This document shows, in pieces, positions 16,013 through 23,278 of a stretch of DNA of 42,604 bases (positions within the stretch are counted from its first letter, which is position 1; each line of letters begins with the position of its first letter). Origin of the DNA: an uncultured Oscillospiraceae bacterium (GTDB taxonomy: Bacteria > Bacillota > Clostridia > Oscillospirales > Acutalibacteraceae); assembly GCA_900548305.1 (NCBI GenBank), contig URJZ01000013.1, forward strand, positions 1 through 42,604, read 5' to 3'. A program made the translations under genes and the position numbers. The notes under the pieces were generated by a model. That model saw nothing but the letters and a program-made list of their open reading frames with translations. It searched no databases and was not told the DNA's origin.

Positions 16013-17272
16013 ATGAAAAACACAGAGAAAAAAGAGCATAAGTTTTTAAAATTGGTGAATACACCAGTAAAACGTGTTAGTGCTTTTGCATTGGCTACAG
16101 TTATTGGTGTTGGTTCTGTTGTAACAGTAATGGCTACAACAGGTAAAGCAACTATTTTAGATAACGGTGTATCTTATCGTGTGAATCTAACCACAACAAA
16201 TACAGAAGAATTATTAGAGAAAGCCAATATTGAAGTTGGTTCTAATGATATTATTGAAAGAGATGACACCAATGGTGTTGTAATTAAAATCAGACGTGAA
16301 ATGGATGCCACCGTTGAAGCTGATGGTGCAGAGCAAACTGTAAGTGTACACTACGGTGATAAAGTGTCTGATGTTATTGCTGAAGCAGGTGTTGTTTTAG
16401 ATGACAACGATGCTGTAAATACAGATATTAACGGTGAGTTAACAGACAATGCAGATATTGTTGTTACAAGATACCATAAAGTAACGGTACATGATAACGG
16501 GATAACCCAAATTGTTGATGTTCCGGAAGGAACAGTAGCCAATGTATTACCGGTAGCAAATATCACATTGGGTGAAGAGGATACTTTGAGCGTAGCGGAA
16601 TCAGAACCGGTTATAGATGGTATGGAAGTTACAGTAAATCGCGTTACTTATGCAACACAAACGGTAACAGAGGATATTCCTTTTGAAACCAAGGTAATTG
16701 AAACAGCAGACCTCTATAAAGGTGAAACACAGGTTCAAACAGCTGGTGTAAATGGAACAAAAACTGCTGTGAAAGAATGTAAATTTGTAAATGGTCAGTT
16801 GGTAGAATCAACAGATGTAGTGGTTCTTTCAGAAACTGCACCTGTAGCGGAAGTAAAGTTGGTAGGTACAAAAGCAAAACCTGCAGCAGTAACTTCTGTA
16901 TCTAGTACAAGTGCATCTGCTCAAACAGGTGCAACTATTTCAGGCAATACAATTGTTGATGCAAACGGTAATGTATTAAACGTTGCGCGTGTAATTACCG
17001 GTGAGTGTACCGCATATACCGGCGGCGGAATTACTGCTACAGGTGCACCTGCAGCTGTAGGTCGCGTGGCAGTTAACCCTAACGTAATTCCTTACGGTAC
17101 AAAATTGTATATTGCTTCTCCAGATGGCAGCATTGTATATGGTTATGCAATTGCTTCTGATACCGGCGGTGCATTGATGTCAGGTCGTGTTTTGGCCGAC
17201 TTGTATTATAATACACAAGGTGAATGTATCAATTTTGGACGTCGTCAAATGAACGTTTATATTTTGGCATAA
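16013..17272 (+). CDS. YabE-like protein: DUF348 repeats, G5 and 3D domains
   Basis: A 419-aa exported protein. A basic N-terminus and a hydrophobic segment at about 22-42 form a signal or anchor. Three DUF348 repeats follow (about 44-82, 98-138, 153-192; ATVEADG and VTVHDNG mark copies 2 and 3), then a G5 domain (about 205-285), a Ser/Ala/Thr linker, and a C-terminal 3D domain with CTAYTGGG, AVNPNVIPYGTKLYI and ASDTGGALMSGRVLADLY. The 3D domain is the catalytic-type fold of MltA and of Firmicutes resuscitation/stationary-phase wall hydrolases. The likely role is peptidoglycan cleavage in growth or germination. It is monocistronic, with a perfect promoter and its own terminator. Confidence 0.92.
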   Translation: MKNTEKKEHKFLKLVNTPVKRVSAFALATVIGVGSVVTVMATTGKATILDNGVSYRVNLTTTNTEELLEKANIEVGSNDIIERDDTNGVVIKIRREMDATVEADGAEQTVSVHYGDKVSDVIAEAGVVLDDNDAVNTDINGELTDNADIVVTRYHKVTVHDNGITQIVDVPEGTVANVLPVANITLGEEDTLSVAESEPVIDGMEVTVNRVTYATQTVTEDIPFETKVIETADLYKGETQVQTAGVNGTKTAVKECKFVNGQLVESTDVVVLSETAPVAEVKLVGTKAKPAAVTSVSSTSASAQTGATISGNTIVDANGNVLNVARVITGECTAYTGGGITATGAPAAVGRVAVNPNVIPYGTKLYIASPDGSIVYGYAIASDTGGALMSGRVLADLYYNTQGECINFGRRQMNVYILA

Positions 17273-17285
17273 AATAACTATTCAA

Positions 17286-17314
17286 AACATCTCCGTAGAA
17301 CGGGGGTGTTTTTT
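17286..17314 (+). terminator. Terminator of the G5/3D gene
   Basis: AACATCTCCG and CGGGGGTGTT pair around TAGAA, followed by six T. Confidence 0.88.
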
Positions 17315-17467
17315 CTTTTATTCAGAGAATGTTTGAGTATATTGCTATGTTACTGTTTTGCTCATAGTAAACGATATTCCCTTCCCTTTTCGCCAAGTTA
17401 GGATGAAATGATACGAACATAGTATTCGTATTTCTTTATCCTCTATTCATTATTATTGGAATATAAC

Positions 17468-17508
17468 AAAACAGCCATCTGCAATAATATTTGCAAATGG
17501 CTGTTTTA
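17468..17508. terminator. Terminator of the GNAT gene
   Basis: AAAACAGCCAT...TGCAA pairs with TTGCA...ATGGCTGTTTT around TAATA. It lies downstream of the minus-strand GNAT gene and may act in both directions. Confidence 0.8.
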
Positions 17509-17539
17509 TTTATATCCATTTAAATTTATTTTCATCAAA

Positions 17540-17944
17540 TTACTCTAACAAAGAGGTAATATGCATGGGAATTCCTGTTTTATCCATCTTAAATCCACAA
17601 TTTTCATAGAAACCTGCATTATTACCATTTGCAATTAAAGAGATGCGTAGATAAGATTGATATGTTTCTAATACACGTTCTAACAATTCTTTTCCAATGC
17701 CTTTATATTGATAATCAGGATTTACCAGTAAATAGTGAATGTATGCGGTCATAATTCCATCATCCATAACGCTGATTAAACCTACCAGCTTTTCACCATC
17801 CCAAGCACTGTAAACGGTACTATAGTTTTGCATGGCAATTACCAGTTTGTCAGGATGATATCCGGATGCCCAATGAACCGACAAAAACAGATTTTGTAAT
17901 TCTTGCGCGTTAAATTTCTTTATATCTTTATAGGTAATTGTCAT
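17540..17944 (-). CDS. GNAT-family N-acetyltransferase
   Basis: A 134-aa protein with the GNAT fold: a beta-hairpin region AWDGEKLVGLISVMDDG, then motif A YLLVNPDYQYKGIGKELLERVL, where Q-Y-K-G-I-G is the acetyl-CoA pyrophosphate loop, and the motif-B end NAGFYENCGF. It transfers an acetyl group to an unknown amine. AAGGGGAAG near 17952-17959 on the minus strand sets the start. It is alone between convergent and divergent neighbours. Confidence 0.9.
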   Translation of the reverse strand: MTITYKDIKKFNAQELQNLFLSVHWASGYHPDKLVIAMQNYSTVYSAWDGEKLVGLISVMDDGIMTAYIHYLLVNPDYQYKGIGKELLERVLETYQSYLRISLIANGNNAGFYENCGFKMDKTGIPMHITSLLE

Positions 17945-18048
17945 AATATCTTCCCCTTTTTAAGTATATTTTTATTTTAACATAGGTGCTGATACAGTAC
18001 AAGATTCATTTGTGTCATATGAGAAATGGATGAATTGGTATTATTAGC

Positions 18049-18077
18049 AATCTGTCCTTTAAATGGGACAGATTTTA
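18049..18077 (+). terminator. Hairpin with T tail, no obvious gene
   Basis: AATCTGTCC (18049-18057) pairs with GGACAGATT (18066-18074) and is followed by TTTA. It lies between divergent genes and just before a promoter, so it may block transcription entering from upstream. Confidence 0.5.
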
Positions 18078-18097
18078 TAGAATGCTTCATATTTTAC

Positions 18098-18126
18098 TTG
18101 TAATTTTATAATCACTATGATAAAAT
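18098..18126 (+). promoter_or_regulatory. Promoter of the small membrane protein gene
   Basis: TTGTAA (18098-18103) and TAAAAT (18121-18126) at 17-bp spacing. Confidence 0.6.
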
Positions 18127-18183
18127 AAAACCAAACCAAACGTATGTTCGAGCTAGAGATAAAAAGAGAAGAGGAGAGCGTAT

Positions 18184-18546
18184 ATGTTTCAAGAAATTGT
18201 AGGAAGTATTCTGTTGGTATTTACAGCAGGATTGTTAGTAAAATATCGTCCAAAGACATTTTTATCATGGTACTTATGTTTGCTTTGCGGAGCCATGTCT
18301 ATCATGTCCATTACAGCGGGTGGTGGTTCATGGGTATTACAACTGTTGCAAACAGTATCACAAATGATTATGGCAATATGCTGTTTATCCTATTTACACC
18401 GTGAAAAAGTATTTGCGGTGCGGAAAACAAAATCATTGCAAGAACAGAAACAACGCACACAGGCGATGGCAAAAGCAGAGAGAATAAAAAAACAAGTAAA
18501 TGTTTTGAGCCAACAGGAAATAGTAGAAATGAAACGCTGTGCATAA
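18184..18546 (+). CDS. Small membrane protein of unknown function
   Basis: A 120-aa protein with two or three hydrophobic segments (about 5-22, 28-46, 50-70) and a basic, glutamine-rich cytoplasmic tail predicted to be helical (about 75-120). GAGGAGAG precedes the ATG at 18184. Overlapping frames have no such ribosome site. No family recognised. It is followed by a structured region and then rpe, with no sign of co-function. Confidence 0.7.
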   Translation: MFQEIVGSILLVFTAGLLVKYRPKTFLSWYLCLLCGAMSIMSITAGGGSWVLQLLQTVSQMIMAICCLSYLHREKVFAVRKTKSLQEQKQRTQAMAKAERIKKQVNVLSQQEIVEMKRCA

Positions 18547-18553
18547 TAAAAAG

Positions 18554-18649
18554 AACCCGTTTACTTGGTAATGCATAAACTGGATTACGGGGTTGAGAAA
18601 GACCCCTTTAAATAGATAAGGCCTGCTGCAATTTGTTTTGCGGCAGGCC
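18554..18649 (+). ncRNA. Structured RNA region with terminator between the small membrane gene and rpe
   Basis: AACCC (18554-18558) can pair with GGGTT (18590-18594), enclosing GTTTA/TAAAC (18559-18563 with 18576-18580). The same G's can instead pair downstream as GGGGT with ACCCC near 18602. A strong stem GGCCTGC/GCAGGCC (18620-18649) follows. Two mutually exclusive helices before a terminator-like stem look like an attenuator, but the stem lacks a clean T tract and no known riboswitch class is recognised. Confidence 0.35.
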
Positions 18650-18719
18650 GATTGATTTTCTTGAAAAAATTAACTGTTTAGAGTAAAATAATAATACAAT
18701 AACTTTGGAGGGATGATAC

Positions 18720-19364
18720 ATGTTAATTGCACCGTCAATACTGGCATCAGATTTTTCCAGATTGGGCGAGCAAATTCAAATGATTACACAAGCCGGCGCC
18801 GACTGGATTCACCTAGATGTAATGGACGGCTTATTTGTACCTAACATTACCTTTGGAGCTCCGGTGATAAAAGCGGTAAAACCATATTCAGATTTACCGT
18901 TTGACGTTCATTTGATGATACAAAATCCAAAGAGATATATTGAGGACTTTTGTAAAGCCGGTGCAGATATTATTTCATTCCATGTGGAAGCGGAAGAAGA
19001 CGTCACGGGAACCATAGAAAAAATTGTATCTTGTGGCGCAAAACCGGCGCTGGCAGTTAAACCGAATACACCTGTAGAAACAGTATTTCCATATTTGGAC
19101 AAGCTATATATGGTGTTAGTGATGACAGTAGAGCCGGGGTTCGGCGGACAAAAGTATATGGCTGACATGATGCCGAAAGTAGAACAATTAAAACAAAAAG
19201 CACCTCAGCTATTGGTTCAAGTGGATGGAGGAATTGGAGTAGATACCATTGCTTCCAGTGCCAAGGCGGGTGTAGACATTTGTGTGGCAGGTACCAGTGT
19301 GTTTAAAGCGCCTTGCCCAAAACAAATGATTGCAGACCTAAAAAAAGCGGCTAAGGATGTTTAA
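18720..19364 (+). CDS. rpe: Ribulose-phosphate 3-epimerase
   Basis: Interconverts ribulose 5-phosphate and xylulose 5-phosphate in the pentose phosphate pathway. The 214-aa TIM barrel shows ILASDFSRLG near the start, HLDVMDGLFVPNITFG (His31, Asp33 and Asp36 metal/acid-base residues), DVHLMI, MTVEPGFGGQKY and VDGGIG, all typical. GGAGGGA at 18707-18713 supports the start. Its last four bases overlap the end of the convergent MecA-like gene. Confidence 0.96.
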   Translation: MLIAPSILASDFSRLGEQIQMITQAGADWIHLDVMDGLFVPNITFGAPVIKAVKPYSDLPFDVHLMIQNPKRYIEDFCKAGADIISFHVEAEEDVTGTIEKIVSCGAKPALAVKPNTPVETVFPYLDKLYMVLVMTVEPGFGGQKYMADMMPKVEQLKQKAPQLLVQVDGGIGVDTIASSAKAGVDICVAGTSVFKAPCPKQMIADLKKAAKDV

Positions 19365-19966
19365 TGTTTTGCGCAAGGGTAAGTGCTGAACACCGTTTTG
19401 AATAAATCTTCTGTAAGCAAAGTTCCGTGTTCCATTGCAGCAGCGGCAGCAACGCGTCCTTTTCCTTTTAAAATCCCATATTCTTGAAGAATCGCTTTTG
19501 CAAGCATACTGGTTTTCCATCTTAAATGAAATATAATGCGGTACTTATCTCCAAAGCGTAATAGTTTTGTTTTGGGACAGGTAATTCCGGTGATACAAAG
19601 TCGTTCCACCGCGTCCATCATGTCTGTACAATTTTGAAATTGATACACATATGGGCCGGTGGTTTGTTTTATTCGAAATTTTTTTCTTTGTAAAGATGAT
19701 TTACCACGGGAGATATTGGAAATATGAACACGAAACAGTAATACAAAGGTGCCGTCGCAAACGGAAAGCGTACGGATTGTAATATTTTCCGCTTTCGAAT
19801 AAGAAAAGCCGGTATATTTACAACCTTCTAAAAATATCTTTGCTAATGTTATCTTTGAAAGAGTTGTGGGAATATCAACGGAAATGCTGTTTAATCCTAA
19901 GCGGAGTGCTTCCTGTTCACTTAAAATAATCAACAGATGTGATGCATCCATGATTTTTGCTTTCAA
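19361..19966 (-). CDS. MecA-like adaptor protein (tentative)
   Basis: A 201-aa protein read from a TTG start at 19966, chosen because AGGGGGTG (19973-19980 region) lies 6-7 bp before it; the ATG at 19951 is too far away. The C-terminal part (GDKYRIIFHL...LAKAILQEYGILKGK...EHGTLL) resembles the ClpC-binding domain of MecA, and the N-terminus (ILSEQEALRLGLN) the substrate-binding domain. In Bacillus, MecA hands ComK and other proteins to ClpCP. The match is by eye and moderate. The acidic linker usual in MecA is replaced by a basic stretch (RGKSSLQRKKFRIK), which is odd. Confidence 0.5.
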   Translation of the reverse strand: MKAKIMDASHLLIILSEQEALRLGLNSISVDIPTTLSKITLAKIFLEGCKYTGFSYSKAENITIRTLSVCDGTFVLLFRVHISNISRGKSSLQRKKFRIKQTTGPYVYQFQNCTDMMDAVERLCITGITCPKTKLLRFGDKYRIIFHLRWKTSMLAKAILQEYGILKGKGRVAAAAAMEHGTLLTEDLFKTVFSTYPCAKH

Positions 19967-20315
19967 AATTACACCCCCTGCATAAAAAGTACGGTTACTC
20001 TATACTATTACAGTTGCAGCAATATTGTCTTTGCCAAATGATAATATTTTTTGCTTGTTATATTATGAGATAGTTATTTATATGAAAATCATTTTTTATT
20101 TCATGTTATATTTATTAAAACTAAAAGGGCTGCCATGGCAGCCCTTTTAGTTTTAATATTATTGTAATGAGAAAGTTTTGTATTCTATACTTTTACAAAT
20201 TAACCATATATTGTAATTACAACTAGAATTATATCGTAAATTGTAGTATTTTTCAAGAATAAAGCATCTTTTTTCTTTTTTGTAAAAGTATAATTTTGCA
20301 AAAGGGGAAATTAAA
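19967..20315. other. Divergent intergenic region with a 46-bp palindrome
   Basis: AT-rich, no supported gene. It contains the perfect palindrome at 20113-20158 and a TATAAT (20289-20294) ahead of the lipoprotein gene. Confidence 0.6.
20113..20158. repeat. Perfect 46-bp palindrome, terminator-like on both strands
   Basis: Centred at 20135/20136. The arms read outward from TGCCATGGCA through AAAAGGGC/GCCCTTTT to ATTAAAACT/AGTTTTAAT, 23 bp each without mismatch. Either strand yields a GC-rich stem ending in an A/T stretch, so it could terminate in both directions. The flanking genes diverge from it, so no known transcript should end here. Confidence 0.85.
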
Positions 20316-21215
20316 ATGTATGGTAAGAAATTCAAAGTAATATGTTGCAGTATTCTTATGATAGGTACTATACTTACTTTCACTGGGTGTAGTGATTCAG
20401 CGTTTAACTCATCGCAGTTGTCTGAATCCTCGCAATTATCGCAACCGGACGAAAGTGTAGTTTCATCGGAATTGACCAATAGTTCATCCGAGCCTGTAAC
20501 CGATAGCGATACTGTAATTGAAAATACAGAAGACGCTCAAAAATTGGCATTTGGTAAAATATTGTGGGATGCTTATTTGTATGGTATCCTTCCCGATGGC
20601 AAAACTTTGGAACAAACGAATAATCAGTTTGGTATTCAGGGGGAAGAGAACAGTTTTGCTATTTGTGATGTAGATAACGATGGACAGGATGAACTACTGC
20701 TATATTGGACCGATGCCAGTATGGCAGGAACGGTGGGATATATTTTTGGCTACAGAGATCATATGGTTTATAACGAACTTTCAGGGTATCCTTCTATGAG
20801 ATTTTATGATAATGGAATTATTGAATTGCCTTCATCACATAATCAGGATCCGACACCGAGAGAATTTTGGCCGTATGGAGCTTATTTTTATGATGCTGAA
20901 GAAGATATCTACCGCTTTCTAGGAATGGTAACTGCTTGGGATAAAAGTATAACTGACACACACTATTCAGATATATCTTTTCCCGAAAGTGATGATGTGG
21001 ACGGAAATGGAATTGTTTACTTTTTATTTACCTCAAAGTGGTGGGATTATGACAATGCTCAAATACTAGATGATAGTGAATACCAAAATTGGAGACAGTC
21101 TTACTTTGGAAATAGCAAACCTGTCAATGTTACTTTTAAAACATTAACGGCTGATAATATAGTTTCTTCGGTTTACCCTGAATTTACATATCTCCGTTCA
21201 CCGGAAGGTAACTAA
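20316..21215 (+). CDS. Lipoprotein with a Ca-binding-like DxDxDG loop
   Basis: A 299-aa precursor with lipobox TFTGC (Cys25), then a low-complexity Ser/Glu/Gln linker (about 28-75), then a globular domain. ICDVDNDGQDELLLYW is an FG-GAP/EF-hand-like loop, and the domain has many aromatic residues. Such lipoproteins with an 'IDxDxDGxxEL' segment are common in gut Clostridia and of unknown role. AAAGGGGA at 20301-20308 and TATAAT at 20289-20294 lie unusually close to each other, leaving a very short leader. Confidence 0.8.
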   Translation: MYGKKFKVICCSILMIGTILTFTGCSDSAFNSSQLSESSQLSQPDESVVSSELTNSSSEPVTDSDTVIENTEDAQKLAFGKILWDAYLYGILPDGKTLEQTNNQFGIQGEENSFAICDVDNDGQDELLLYWTDASMAGTVGYIFGYRDHMVYNELSGYPSMRFYDNGIIELPSSHNQDPTPREFWPYGAYFYDAEEDIYRFLGMVTAWDKSITDTHYSDISFPESDDVDGNGIVYFLFTSKWWDYDNAQILDDSEYQNWRQSYFGNSKPVNVTFKTLTADNIVSSVYPEFTYLRSPEGN

Positions 21216-21303
21216 TGAAATAAACAATGGCTGGTGGCATTGTTATAACATTTGTATAGGAATAGAAAGATATTTTATATTAAGTATAAGGAGAATAAGA
21301 AGT

Positions 21304-22659
21304 ATGAACATAGCTATTATTATTTTGCTAATTATTTTACTCATTATTGGTCTGATGAATCTTGCTGTATTATTAGCAGCAAGAAAGAGAAAGAATGTTG
21401 GTGAACCGTTCCGTATGAACGACGATAATAACTCAGAATGGTTTATAAAGTTTAATGAATCTAAAGGTGATATTCTAGAAAAGATAAATTTGCTTACCAC
21501 TGGAAACAGAGATAGCTTAGATAAAATAAACGATACTTTAAATCAGAAAATTAGTGGATTTCAAAAAGATGTATTTGATAAATTTGACTCCATTTCATCC
21601 TCTGTTAGAAAATCTCTTGCGGATAATCGTTTTGAATCGAATAATGACCTTGAGAAATTAAAGCAAGAAATTACGGACAATCTGGGATCAATTAATAAAA
21701 CATTGGAAGAAAAAATTACATCACTACAGACCACCAATGAAGAAAAGTTAGAGAAAATGCGTGGTGTGGTAGAAGAGAAACTGGATAAAACATTGAATGA
21801 AAGATTAAAACTATCCTTTGAGTCTGTTAGTAAGAATCTAGAAAGCGTACAAAAGGGGCTTGGAGAAATGCAAACATTGGCTACAGATGTTGGAGGATTG
21901 AAAAAAGCCATTACTAATGTAAAAACCAGAGGTGTTTTGGGAGAAATTCAATTAGAACGTATTCTGGAGCAAATGTTAACAGCAGCCCAATATGATAAAA
22001 ATGTACAAATTAAAAGAGGTATACAAGAACGCGTAGAATTTGCAGTAAAGCTGCCGGATAAAAGTGGAAAAGGATTCATTTATTTACCGATTGATTCTAA
22101 ATTTCCATTAGATACATATGAAAATTTATTGAATGCTTATGATAGTGGGGACAAAACAATTATTGATTCTGCCAAAAAAGAGTTTTCCCGTAAGATAAAA
22201 GCATTTGCAAAAGATATTCGAGACAAATATATTGATCCTCCTGCTACAACGGATTTTGCAATTTTATTTTTACCGTTTGAGGGATTATATGCAGAGGTAG
22301 TACAAATGCCTGAGCTCTTTCAAACATTGCAAACAGACTATAAAATAACTGTTACTGGTCCTACAACTCTTTCTGCATTTCTAAACTCGCTGCAAATGGG
22401 CTTTAATACATTAGCAATTGAGAAACGCTCTTCAGAGGTACGAGAAGTATTACGTGCAGTAAAAACAGAATTTGGTAAATTCAGCGAAGTCCTTGCAAAG
22501 GTTCAAGATAAATTACATGCAGCTGACAGTGAATTATCCAAATTGGTGGGAACAAGAACCAATCAGATTAATCGTAAACTGAGAGAGATAGAAGAACTCC
22601 CTGAAGCAGAGGTACGTCGTATATTACCTAGCGAACTGGATGATAGCGATATAATATAA
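21304..22659 (+). CDS. rmuC: DNA recombination protein RmuC
   Basis: A 451-aa protein with an N-terminal membrane helix (about 2-22), a long coiled coil (about 40-195) and the RmuC nuclease-like domain (TRGVLGEIQLERILEQML, then IDSKFPLDTYENLL, LPFEGLYAEV and TVTGPTTLSAFLNSLQMGF). RmuC limits rearrangements at inverted repeats in E. coli; the biochemical activity is inferred from its distant PD-(D/E)XK fold. The ribosome site AAGGAGAA precedes the start. A small GTG-start gene follows 38 bp downstream. Confidence 0.93.
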   Translation: MNIAIIILLIILLIIGLMNLAVLLAARKRKNVGEPFRMNDDNNSEWFIKFNESKGDILEKINLLTTGNRDSLDKINDTLNQKISGFQKDVFDKFDSISSSVRKSLADNRFESNNDLEKLKQEITDNLGSINKTLEEKITSLQTTNEEKLEKMRGVVEEKLDKTLNERLKLSFESVSKNLESVQKGLGEMQTLATDVGGLKKAITNVKTRGVLGEIQLERILEQMLTAAQYDKNVQIKRGIQERVEFAVKLPDKSGKGFIYLPIDSKFPLDTYENLLNAYDSGDKTIIDSAKKEFSRKIKAFAKDIRDKYIDPPATTDFAILFLPFEGLYAEVVQMPELFQTLQTDYKITVTGPTTLSAFLNSLQMGFNTLAIEKRSSEVREVLRAVKTEFGKFSEVLAKVQDKLHAADSELSKLVGTRTNQINRKLREIEELPEAEVRRILPSELDDSDII

Positions 22660-22697
22660 AATATATTTTTAAATATATAGCAAAAGGAGGATGCACC

Positions 22698-22907
22698 GTG
22701 TATAGAATTTATCATTTTTCCATTTCAAATATTTCTATATATGTTAATGATATGACAAGAACATATTATGTTTCAAATTTTAATCTGAATTATGACACTA
22801 AATTTTCATTTACACAAGTGATTCATCAAACCGGAGACTATCAATCGTTTATTATTCAGTTAGAGTCAAGCGGTTATTCCAGAAGCTACATAAATGTTTT
22901 AAATTAA
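22698..22907 (+). CDS. Small hypothetical protein with GTG start
   Basis: A 69-aa protein starting at GTG, supported by AAAGGAGG (22683-22690) seven bases ahead. It is rich in Tyr, Ser and Asn, has no membrane segment, and is probably a small beta-rich soluble protein. It follows rmuC closely and is probably co-transcribed. No family recognised. Confidence 0.6.
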   Translation: MYRIYHFSISNISIYVNDMTRTYYVSNFNLNYDTKFSFTQVIHQTGDYQSFIIQLESSGYSRSYINVLN

Positions 22908-23278
22908 TTTTATATTCCCAATCTTTATCCTATTAGTTTTTAAGAGATATTAAAATAGATAAATGAATTCTCTACAGATAGACTGCTAGTGTTGTATTTT
23001 TATCTTGGTGTCGCAGTCGCTATAATCATTTACCATATTTGTGATTTGATGAAGGGAGGAGAAAGGGAACTTATCATGATATAAGCAAACTTCAACTTTA
23101 AAAAATCATAAAAACAAATGAAAAGATCGGTTAAAATACCGGTCTTTTTTTAAAGCTTTTTTAAGGTTAGGTTAAATGTTTGTGAGGTAAATTAAATCAT
23201 AGTTAATCTTATTGAATGAAGTAAAAACACATGATAACATGAGTCAAGCAAATAGAAACAGGAATGAGGAGGCAGAAT
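22908..23278. other. Gene-free stretch with a possible small RNA
   Basis: A TATAAT at 23021-23026 (weak -35), a purine-rich AGGGAGGAG near 23056 followed by only ATG-ATA-TAA, and a good terminator at 23121-23150. This could be a transcript of about 115 nt. No protein-coding gene is seen. Confidence 0.45.
23121..23151 (+). terminator. Intrinsic terminator before the phosphoesterase gene
   Basis: AAAAGATCGGT pairs with ACCGGTCTTTT around TAAAAT, followed by further T's. Confidence 0.85.

Noticed and set aside
18144..18404. 86-codon frame overlapping the small membrane protein gene
   Set aside because: No ribosome site; the GAGGAGAG site belongs to ATG 18184 in the other frame.
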